Assembly (NCBI GenBank): GCA_963847595.1
Contig: CAWKAJ010000002.1
Coordinates: 1,240,001 to 1,304,000, forward strand
Source of the DNA: JACWAE01 sp963847595
GTDB lineage: Bacteria > Chloroflexota > Dehalococcoidia > SZUA-161
Direction: 5' to 3'
DNA length: 64,000 nucleotides
Shown here: one piece after another, positions 42,494 to 49,570 of the stretch
How the letters are laid out: each line of letters starts with the position of its first letter
Position numbering within the stretch: position 1 is the first letter of the stretch
Translations under genes and position numbers: made by a program
Notes under the pieces: model-generated
What the model saw: only the letters and a program-made list of their open reading frames with translations
What the model was told of the DNA's origin: nothing
Databases searched by the model: none

Positions 42494-43135
42494 ATGTATA
42501 TGAGCGATGTAATGACTACCAACGTGTTCACCATAGCCAGCAATACCTCTTTGGCTGAAGCAAGGAGAGTAATGGAGGCCCACCATTTGCGGCGCTTGCC
42601 TGTTGTGGATCGAGGGGTGCTAATGGGCATAGTCACCCGTGACCAGCTCGACAGGGTCGGCCCTTCCCAGGTTTCTAGCTTCAATATACATGACCTCACC
42701 CGCATATTGAACAAGGTTACGGTCAAAGACGTCATGACCAAGAATCCGATAACGGTCAGCCCTGATGCTACCGTTGAGGAAGGCGTGACACTGGCTCAGG
42801 AGAAGAAGATAGGTGCCTTGCTGGTGGTGGACAATGGTAGGCTGGTGGGCATAGCCACCACCAACGATTTTTTCTACAAGATACTCAACCCCATCCTGGG
42901 GATAGGCAAGCCCGGCTCCCGACTGATCGTGAAGAACTGCGGCGGCACTAAGCAGATTGAGAAGATTATAGCCACCATCAACAAGCTAGGCCTGGAAGTG
43001 GAAACGATGTTCATGCTCCCTATCCCAGAGCGGGACCAGCACAACTTTCTTGTCCATCTGACCTCGGAAGACCCCTCTCCCCTGATGGAGGAGCTGCGCA
43101 AAATGGGTTGTGAGGTTGAGAGAAGAGCCCGCTAG
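42494..43135 (+). CDS. Tandem CBS-domain protein with ACT-like C-terminus
   Basis: 213 aa. Two CBS motifs: MSDVMTTNVFTIASNTSLAE ... LPVVDRGVLMGIVTRDQLD and KDVMTKNPITVSPDATVEEG ... LLVVDNGRLVGIATTNDFF. The remaining 75 residues (SRLIVKNCGGTKQIEKIIAT ... NFLVHLTSEDPSPLMEELRK) resemble an ACT-like fold. CBS pairs bind adenine nucleotides, suggesting an energy- or redox-linked regulator. GGAGG lies 9 nt before the start. The target is unknown. Confidence 0.88.
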   Translation: MYMSDVMTTNVFTIASNTSLAEARRVMEAHHLRRLPVVDRGVLMGIVTRDQLDRVGPSQVSSFNIHDLTRILNKVTVKDVMTKNPITVSPDATVEEGVTLAQEKKIGALLVVDNGRLVGIATTNDFFYKILNPILGIGKPGSRLIVKNCGGTKQIEKIIATINKLGLEVETMFMLPIPERDQHNFLVHLTSEDPSPLMEELRKMGCEVERRAR

Positions 43136-43159
43136 TCGCTTCGGAAACCAAAGCACTCC

Positions 43160-43184
43160 AGGGGGCGGCTGAAGGTCGCCCCCT
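43160..43184. terminator. Hairpin between convergent CBS and rlmN genes
   Basis: AGGGGGCG, 9-nt loop, CGCCCCCT: a perfect 8-bp GC stem followed by AAATTT. The T run is short, so it is only a probable terminator shared by the two converging genes. Confidence 0.55.
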
Positions 43185-43188
43185 AAAT

Positions 43189-44292
43189 TTATCTGGCACG
43201 GGTCAACCGGCTGCGTAGCTGGCCGCAACCCGCCTCTATATCCGTACCCTTGGATACTCTTACAGTGCTGGAAACTCCGCTGTCCTTCAGCATCTTCTGA
43301 AATGCAAGCACTCTCTTCACAGGTGACGGCGAGAATTCGCTGCAGGCAGTTGGATTGCCTGCTATCAGGTTCACCTGGCAATTCATGCCTTCCAATAAGC
43401 GTGCCAGCTCAAGAGCATGTTTTTCTGAATCGTTTACTCCCTGAAAAAGGGCATACTCGAAGGTTGGGCGGCGTCCCGTTCTCTTGAAATATTCCCGGCA
43501 TGCGGGAATCAACTGGCTCAGGGGATACTTTTTATTAATGGGGACGAGCTTGTTTCTGAGGGCGTCATTGGCAGCATGCAGAGATATGGCTAGCTCGACA
43601 TGGACGCTTTCCCCAGCAAGGCGACGGATTTGAGGAACCAACCCTGCCGTGGAAATGGTTATCTGCCTCGCCCCAAGCCCCAGGCCGTGCTTGGAGTTCA
43701 ATATCTCGATAGACTGCCATACCGCTTCATAGTTTGCCAGCGGTTCCCCCATGCCCATGAATACCACATTGGTAACAGGGCGTCTGGCTGGATCAGTTGC
43801 GGCCTCCCCGCCAACTTGTTCAGCGCTCACAAGGCGCATAAAGTATAAGACCTGCTCGATGATCTCGCCGGGGCGAAGGTTACGCTCGAAGCCCTGCTGT
43901 CCTGTGGCGCAAAAGAGGCATCCGATGGGACATCCCACCTGGGTGGAGACACAGACTGTGCGCCGTTCCCGGCTCGAACCTGCCTTCTCATAGAGCATGA
44001 GGCCGGACTCGATAGTCCTGCCATCGTCCAGCCTGAACAGGACCTTCCTGGTCTGCCCATCTGCGGAGATTTTCTCATCTACAGGTGTGAGGCCGGATAA
44101 TGAAGTCACTTCGGCGAGCTTTTGACGAAACGATAGGGGAAGGTCGGTCATCTCCTCAAACGATGTAGCTAGCTTCCCATAAATCCACCATAGTATCTGG
44201 TCTGCCCTATAGGCAGGCTCACCTAAAGAACGCACCAGCTCCTTCAACTGAGGATAGGCCAGGTCTAGAATCTTCTGTCGCATCGTCACCAT
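43189..44292 (-). CDS. rlmN: Dual-specificity rRNA/tRNA adenine-C2 methyltransferase RlmN
   Basis: 367-aa radical SAM methyltransferase that makes m2A2503 in 23S rRNA (and m2A37 in some tRNAs). The cluster motif is in CVSTQVGCPIGCLFCATGQQGF. NVVFMGMGEPLANYEAV, ISTAGLVPQIRRLA and LAISLHAANDALRNKLVPIN are family signatures, and the second reactive Cys is in TDIEAGCGQL near the C-terminus. Length is normal. It is a single gene; homologues occur in most bacteria. Confidence 0.96.
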   Translation of the reverse strand: MVTMRQKILDLAYPQLKELVRSLGEPAYRADQILWWIYGKLATSFEEMTDLPLSFRQKLAEVTSLSGLTPVDEKISADGQTRKVLFRLDDGRTIESGLMLYEKAGSSRERRTVCVSTQVGCPIGCLFCATGQQGFERNLRPGEIIEQVLYFMRLVSAEQVGGEAATDPARRPVTNVVFMGMGEPLANYEAVWQSIEILNSKHGLGLGARQITISTAGLVPQIRRLAGESVHVELAISLHAANDALRNKLVPINKKYPLSQLIPACREYFKRTGRRPTFEYALFQGVNDSEKHALELARLLEGMNCQVNLIAGNPTACSEFSPSPVKRVLAFQKMLKDSGVSSTVRVSKGTDIEAGCGQLRSRLTRAR

Positions 44293-44343
44293 AGGAAAAG
44301 TCTTTTCACCCCAAGAAATGGCAATGTTTAAGCTGATGCTGGC

Positions 44344-45357
44344 TTATAAATCCACTTTTTGAAGGAAATCGAGGAGAACCTGATTATTCCTCTCTATGTC
44401 ATGGCCGATAGTGTATCGGTAAACCTGGGAACGCCTAAGCACCTTCAGGCTGTTGTTAAGACGAGAGAATGCTAAACTTGCCCTGCTCAAGGTCTCCCAA
44501 AGATTCCTACCCAGAAGATACTCCATACCCTGATGCAGGCCCAAGCCTATCACTGCGTTCTTGATGAAGCCCTTGCTGGCGCCCAGCCGGCCTGCCGGCT
44601 CAATCTTTGCCCCACAACCCAGAGCCCTCTCCCCCAGCAGAACGATGCCTGGCTGGCAAGGAGGGCTAATCTTATCGGCGTAGTAGTCCACATCGACCAA
44701 GAGCTTCGTCCCCACCCGCATAAAGTTCACGGGATGAAGATATTTCCGGGGAATGTCGCCCTCTCCTCCAGGAAGAATCCCCAGACGCAATGGGAAGGGC
44801 AAAACTTCACCACGCCTCGTGAGCAAAGGGGAGTCCTCAGACAGCAACTTGACATCGTCAGACTTAAGGAACCGCAAAGCCAAAGTTGTCTTCCCGCCCT
44901 TCTCAGGCAGCAGAATCAGGATCGCCTTACCGTTTCTGCTGATTCCCAGGGCATGAACCCGATGAATGTGCTTCGAATCCAGAAACTGTCCCACGGCACC
45001 GAGAACAGTCAAGTAGCTGACCTCGTGCCTCAAATCAGCGTTATCAGAGAAGATTCGGTAGTTCTTTCGCTTAGTGTTGAATACCCTCAAAGCTTTACCA
45101 TGATAATCGGTGAAGACCTCTTCCTTCGTGTGGTAGCAAATGTAGTCTAAGGTATAGATTGAAGCTTTAAGATCAGGGAGCGAGGCAAAATCGGGCTTTT
45201 CAGCCAACACATCAATGCTCACCTGAGTAATTCCCGGAGCCGCCTTAAAGTAGGAGAAATCCCTCTCAACGTTTTCCACTACACCGCTGTCTTCGCTGCG
45301 CAACGCAAGGCTCAAGCCGTAGAAATCAAAACTGGCTGAAGTACCTCTATTTGGCAT
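44344..45357 (-). CDS. HprK-like P-loop kinase-like protein
   Basis: 337 aa. ALGISRNGKAILILLPEKGG leads into the P-loop GGKTTLALRFL at about residues 154-164, followed by KLLSEDSPLL and PFPLRLGILPG. This is the arrangement of the HPr kinase C-terminal domain, but without HPr kinase's N-terminal domain. Such HprK-like proteins occur in peptide-modification clusters such as lasso peptides, where one phosphorylates the peptide, and beside radical SAM/SPASM genes. It is the last gene of the operon, 15 bp after the radical SAM gene. Substrate unknown. No precursor peptide was seen next to it. Confidence 0.75.
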   Translation of the reverse strand: MPNRGTSASFDFYGLSLALRSEDSGVVENVERDFSYFKAAPGITQVSIDVLAEKPDFASLPDLKASIYTLDYICYHTKEEVFTDYHGKALRVFNTKRKNYRIFSDNADLRHEVSYLTVLGAVGQFLDSKHIHRVHALGISRNGKAILILLPEKGGKTTLALRFLKSDDVKLLSEDSPLLTRRGEVLPFPLRLGILPGGEGDIPRKYLHPVNFMRVGTKLLVDVDYYADKISPPCQPGIVLLGERALGCGAKIEPAGRLGASKGFIKNAVIGLGLHQGMEYLLGRNLWETLSRASLAFSRLNNSLKVLRRSQVYRYTIGHDIERNNQVLLDFLQKVDL

Positions 45358-45372
45358 CTCCGTATCCTATCA

Positions 45373-46533
45373 TCACTTCCCCACTAGCTGTCTAGCCTTC
45401 TCCCTTAGCAAGAACCCGGCATAATAGAAAAATTCCAGTCTCAGTGAAAAAGCGGTGTCGCAACCAGAAGTGCAGGTCCGGCAAGAATATTTCCCAACCC
45501 TTTTCCTCATTTCCTCTGCTTTTTCTGAATACCAAAGCCTATCAGGTGGGGTCTCTAGGGCAGAGCCGTAAGAATATGATCCATCCCGGGTGCACATATA
45601 TAGTGTCCCATCGCAATCCACACCAACATAGTGGTAGCGTAAGAAACAGGGCATCCTTCTCTTCTCGCCGTTAACTATATGGAAGTACTCCCGCCAGAAA
45701 GATCTGTTCGATGGCTTCAAATCGGATTTTAGTTGATTTTCAAAGAGAACCTTAAGAGCTTTCAACTGATCATCAGTTAGCTTCAATGAACTCTCTGGAG
45801 TAGCATACTCGACAGAGCAGCCAACCGATGCGATTCTTAGATCCACCGGAACGAAGTTAATGGGTATCCCTAGCTCTTTACCAAACTCTGACAGTCGGAC
45901 CAGATTGCTTAGATTCAAGGACTGGACTACACAAGTCACGCAAAGATAGAACGGTGTCTCTAATTGAAGCCTCTTCAATACTTTTATGGTTTCAGTGGCT
46001 CTTTCAAAAGCCCGAGGAACTCTCCTTACCTTCTCATGGATATCACCATAACCATTGAGCGAAACCTGTACCATGAGTTTTATTGGCCCCCTAAATTTAG
46101 ACAACGCCAAAAGACCCTTAACCTTCTCCTCCACAATGTTTGGCTCTAATCCATTCGTGAGTAGTGCCGTTTCCTTTATTTGGGGGCAGCAGTCAAGAAC
46201 CGTTTCGACGGTTTCAATAAGGTTCTCTCGCAACGTGGGCTCGCCGCCGCTTAAAGCGAACTTCTCCACCGAATGAAACAGAGGATTCCTGAATATTCTC
46301 TCAATCTCTACAGTAGTCAATTCCTTCCCTTCACCTTGATTTTTCCAGTCGGAGCACATAACGCACCTTGAGTTACATCGGTGTGTTACGTGTAGGGTAG
46401 CATATAGTGGCTTTGGTACATAAATGTGCCCGGCAGCATGATATTTCACTCCACTGATGAAATAGGAGGGCAACTTCATAAGGTTCCTTATTGTTATCTG
46501 ATCCGGCCTCTCTTCAAGGGCTTTAGTTGTCAT
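45373..46533 (-). CDS. Radical SAM/SPASM-domain protein
   Basis: 386 aa from the ATG at 46533 (GGGG upstream; the longer TTG start at 46548 overlaps the preceding stop). The cluster motif is CNSRCVMC (Cys53, 57, 60), with GGEPTLRENL after it. A C-terminal SPASM-like region has VGVDCDGTLYMCTRDGSYSY ... YSCRTCTSGCDTAFSLRLEF, carrying auxiliary Fe-S ligands. SPASM proteins modify peptides or proteins, or make sugars and cofactors. With an HprK-like gene after it and a glycosyltransferase before it, peptide or glycan maturation is possible. No PqqD domain was seen. Confidence 0.88.
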   Translation of the reverse strand: MTTKALEERPDQITIRNLMKLPSYFISGVKYHAAGHIYVPKPLYATLHVTHRCNSRCVMCSDWKNQGEGKELTTVEIERIFRNPLFHSVEKFALSGGEPTLRENLIETVETVLDCCPQIKETALLTNGLEPNIVEEKVKGLLALSKFRGPIKLMVQVSLNGYGDIHEKVRRVPRAFERATETIKVLKRLQLETPFYLCVTCVVQSLNLSNLVRLSEFGKELGIPINFVPVDLRIASVGCSVEYATPESSLKLTDDQLKALKVLFENQLKSDLKPSNRSFWREYFHIVNGEKRRMPCFLRYHYVGVDCDGTLYMCTRDGSYSYGSALETPPDRLWYSEKAEEMRKRVGKYSCRTCTSGCDTAFSLRLEFFYYAGFLLREKARQLVGK

Positions 46534-46544
46534 CTCAGTCCCCT

Positions 46545-47240
46545 TCAAGTCTTGTAATCAAATGTGGCACCGATATATAGCATCCCCACCTTCGCCCCAC
46601 CCAGAAAGCCACCTGCAATTAATGCCAGATTCGCTACGTACCGGAGGAATACGAACACCAGTGTTTGCCAAGGGCTTCTCCAATTCATATCCAATCTGAA
46701 GTAGAAAAGAGCAACAGCTACAGTTAACGCCCCGAAAACGATGGCTGGGATACTCGAGCCTATAGCAGCAAACAAAATGGCTAAAACCAGAAGGAGGTGC
46801 ATCGCCAGAAAAGGGGTGAGGAAAACCAGAATGGAGAACGGGAATCTCATACTGAACAGGCTTCGGTATAAGACTCCTTCCTCACGCCTGCCTGAGGTTC
46901 GGTAAATTCTCAATCCTTTATAGTTGTGCTTGATGAATAAATAGGGGTGATGGAATCCGTAATTGAACCACTGCCGGACAAATGCTCTCAAGGCCATCCT
47001 ATTCTTGTGTCTTACCGCAGCCTTAGGCTCAAAATATAACTCCCATCCGGCATTAGCTATGCGGAAGCAAATATCCTGGTCCTCCCCGCTATTGCAGTTC
47101 TCATCGTAGGCACCCACCTGCATTAAAGCCTCACGTCGAAAAGCTACATTGGCTCCAGCAAAGAAAGGTGAAAGCAATGAATACTGTTCTCTCTTCAGGT
47201 ATCCTTCGTCAATGAGATTGGACAATATCTGTATTATCAT
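46545..47240 (-). CDS. Glycosyltransferase family 2, C-terminal part of a split gene
   Basis: 231 aa. It begins MIIQILSNLIDEGYLKREQY and quickly reaches FFAGANVAFRREALMQVGAY ... CNSGEDQDICFRIANAGWEL, the second half of the GT2 catalytic domain with the GED catalytic-base segment. C-terminal hydrophobic helices (LVFLTPFLAMHLLLVLAILF; AIVFGALTVAVALFYFR; YVANLALIAGGFLGG) anchor it in the membrane. It lacks the nucleotide-binding half, which is the upstream ORF. The ATG overlaps the upstream TGA by 4 bases (ATGA), so the two halves may be coupled, or the gene may carry a -1 frame change. Confidence 0.82.
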   Translation of the reverse strand: MIIQILSNLIDEGYLKREQYSLLSPFFAGANVAFRREALMQVGAYDENCNSGEDQDICFRIANAGWELYFEPKAAVRHKNRMALRAFVRQWFNYGFHHPYLFIKHNYKGLRIYRTSGRREEGVLYRSLFSMRFPFSILVFLTPFLAMHLLLVLAILFAAIGSSIPAIVFGALTVAVALFYFRLDMNWRSPWQTLVFVFLRYVANLALIAGGFLGGAKVGMLYIGATFDYKT

Positions 47241-47686
47241 TCCCTCTTACCTGTTCTCAGCCTGGAGCTCATATTCTTGATATAGAACTCTTCTACACTG
47301 CCTTCCCCTACCCTGAAATAAGTTACATTTCCACCTACAACCCCAATGTTAGGGTCTTTTATAAAGGGAATCTCTATTTGTTTGAGCCAATTCTCGTCGG
47401 CAACACAATCGTCATCAATGGAGGCAATGATATCACCGGTAGCGTTTCTAATGGCGGCATTCCTTGCGTGAGGAATCCCACGGATAGGTTCATAAACATA
47501 CTTTATGTTCAACCTGTCACTGAAGCTCAGAGCTACATCCTTAGTGTGGTCTTTCGAGCCATTGTCGACCACAACCACCTCATCCGGTTGGCGAGTCTGT
47601 TTAGTCAGAGAGGTCAAGGCGTCCTTCAGCCATTCAGCCCTATTGAACGTGATAATCGCCGCAGAGATAGATAGTCTTTTCTCCAA
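47237..47686 (-). CDS. Glycosyltransferase family 2, N-terminal part of a split gene
   Basis: 149 aa. LSISAAIITFNRAEWLKDAL and VVVVDNGSKDHTKDVALSF (sugar-nucleotide binding), then IRNATGDIIASIDDDCVADE with the DxD metal motif. It stops at TGA just after SSRLRTGKRE, before the acceptor half found in the next ORF. A complete GT2 of this type would be about 380 aa, the sum of both. It starts after an upstream nucleotidyltransferase gene with a 24-bp gap. The probable role is transfer of a sugar to a membrane or protein acceptor. Confidence 0.85.
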   Translation of the reverse strand: MEKRLSISAAIITFNRAEWLKDALTSLTKQTRQPDEVVVVDNGSKDHTKDVALSFSDRLNIKYVYEPIRGIPHARNAAIRNATGDIIASIDDDCVADENWLKQIEIPFIKDPNIGVVGGNVTYFRVGEGSVEEFYIKNMSSRLRTGKRE

Positions 47687-47710
47687 TATTTGCTAAACCT
47701 TTCTATTAAA

Positions 47711-49342
47711 TCAAATTCGGCTTAATAGTTCTACGGAACTCGAGATGAAGCGATATGCTTCGTTCGACTCGCCTCGCAATTCCCTGATGTATTCTCCATG
47801 CATAGCGGCTAACCAATTTGAATCGCCAGGAGAAGATCGAAGGATAGCCGCAAAAATCTGTTTGCTCGTAATCGGTATATAAATCTCGTTGGAATCGAGA
47901 GAACGGGCCAGCAACTTTGTTCGGGCAGCCCCCCAGAAGAATCTCATTAAGTCAAGGGTCTTCAGCTTGTAGATATCCTTGTTTGAAATGATAGCATTTA
48001 TTCTATCTGCCCTCTTCCTAACGGTCTCCTTAAATGCATGCGGTAAACATAACGTTATCGTGTCGCCACTTGTCTCAGAATGGCTAACTGGGAACTGGAA
48101 TACACTCCTAGTGAAAAGAGCAAAGAACAACGGACAGGCTTCAGGGCTCTTAACCTTAATGCTATTATGAATTCTATCTAGTTGCAGCGAAAAAGCAATA
48201 TTTCCATTGACAACAAGGAACGGCTCGATATTCTGCGGGTGCGAATGCTCGACAACAAAAGAACAAAGCCTCTTCAATTTCTCAACCGGCATGAAATCCT
48301 TCTGACGTATAGCCAGGTAGAAGGAATCTATATCCGAGTTAGATAGTGCATCCAGGTCGAACTCAACCTGTGGAATTAGAGCGATAGAGCTAAGGTAAGG
48401 CCCGAATTCAGTTGTGATAACTCGTTCCAATTCTTCTATTGATTTCTCCTGACCATCATCTACTACGAGTTCGCGGCTGCTGGGCAGCCTTACCATCGCC
48501 TTCTTCCCTCTAGAATCGCCATAAACCTTTCTCTCCATCTCCTCAAACGTTTTGCTAACCAGCAGAATGAACAACATCAGCAACTCATCAACTATCAAAT
48601 CTTCCTTTGATGTTAGACGTCTCAGGTAGCTTTGAACTTTCTCAATGCGAAGAGATTGTTCATGGGAGAGGTAGTTTTTGACTCGAACCAACGCAGCCTC
48701 CCTGCTACCCACGCTTTCGCCATGGCAGACGAATAGATAGATTTTGGATGCCTCTGCAATTGCCTTATACCAAAGATATCTTCTTTGAAATAAAGGAAGG
48801 CTGGAAGCAGGGGCTAGCTCCACATTGAGCAAGGCCCACCATGTTTTTAACTCCTCGGTGGCTGGCAGATATAGTGCTGTATCTTCAAGCTCCGGAAGAG
48901 CCTTCACTAAGTCCTCACCAAACAGCAGTTTCCATGTTTGCTTACCTTCATTAAATCTATACCTATAGAAGCCATAATCGTCAAAAAGATTTAGCACCTC
49001 CGAGTACGAATACACCCCGAGTTCCTTGTCCCCACTCCCGAAAAGCGGGATAAGACGGGATAGACTGTTATAAATTGCTCTAACCATTTTCTTCGTTGAT
49101 TGTACTTTCACGCCGTCGTCTTTCACAATTACAGCTAAATCTATATCGCTCAAACCATGGACAACCTCTCCCTTCGCTAAACCCCGCCGCAGATAGATTG
49201 CTAGCACACCATCTACCCGCCTAAGCAATAATGTAGCAAATGCTACAGACAGTTCGTAAATTGCTCTATAAATGTAGGAGAAGGGGGAGAAGTTGGTAGC
49301 TATGACTATGCGCTGAATTAGGTTCTGAATACATGACTTCAT
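47711..49342 (-). CDS. Large protein with N-terminal nucleotidyltransferase motif
   Basis: 543 aa, first gene of the operon. KGEVVHGLSDIDLAVIVKDD carries G63-L64-S65-D66-x-D68, the signature of the pol-beta-like nucleotidyltransferase superfamily. The remaining 450 residues are mostly helical with no family I recognise; IALIPQVEFDLDALSNSDID near residue 325 repeats the DxD-like D-D pattern and may be a second half. It could transfer a nucleotide to a protein, RNA or small molecule, such as a glycan carrier. It is co-directional with the split GT2, radical SAM and HprK-like genes. Confidence 0.72.
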   Translation of the reverse strand: MKSCIQNLIQRIVIATNFSPFSYIYRAIYELSVAFATLLLRRVDGVLAIYLRRGLAKGEVVHGLSDIDLAVIVKDDGVKVQSTKKMVRAIYNSLSRLIPLFGSGDKELGVYSYSEVLNLFDDYGFYRYRFNEGKQTWKLLFGEDLVKALPELEDTALYLPATEELKTWWALLNVELAPASSLPLFQRRYLWYKAIAEASKIYLFVCHGESVGSREAALVRVKNYLSHEQSLRIEKVQSYLRRLTSKEDLIVDELLMLFILLVSKTFEEMERKVYGDSRGKKAMVRLPSSRELVVDDGQEKSIEELERVITTEFGPYLSSIALIPQVEFDLDALSNSDIDSFYLAIRQKDFMPVEKLKRLCSFVVEHSHPQNIEPFLVVNGNIAFSLQLDRIHNSIKVKSPEACPLFFALFTRSVFQFPVSHSETSGDTITLCLPHAFKETVRKRADRINAIISNKDIYKLKTLDLMRFFWGAARTKLLARSLDSNEIYIPITSKQIFAAILRSSPGDSNWLAAMHGEYIRELRGESNEAYRFISSSVELLSRI

Positions 49343-49392
49343 TGGGACTTAACCATGACTCTTGGGAAATCGTTGGTAGTCGTTTATAAGAC

Positions 49393-49421
49393 AGTATGTG
49401 CATATCTGTAATATCTGTCAA
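49393..49421 (-). promoter_or_regulatory. Probable promoter of the nucleotidyltransferase operon
   Basis: On the minus strand TTGACA (complement of 49416-49421) and CATACT (complement of 49393-49398) are separated by 17 bp, about 50 bp before the start at 49342. The -35 is perfect and the -10 matches four of six positions. Confidence 0.45.
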
Positions 49422-49458
49422 CACATCTGTGCCATCTCCAATAGTGCCCGGGAACAGG

Positions 49459-49488
49459 TTGTCAGCAGGCGTTCTAAGGTGTTAGAAT
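49459..49488 (+). promoter_or_regulatory. Probable promoter of the STT3/flippase genes
   Basis: TTGTCA at 49459-49464 and TAGAAT at 49483-49488 with an 18-bp spacer, about 82 bp before the STT3 start. It is divergent from the promoter at 49393-49421. Confidence 0.4.
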
Positions 49489-49570
49489 TAAGAGCCTCAA
49501 GAACCGTCCTGTTAAAATGATGAGCTCAAGCAGAGCGTGACAGAGCAGGACAAGGGTCAAGAATGAAAAA

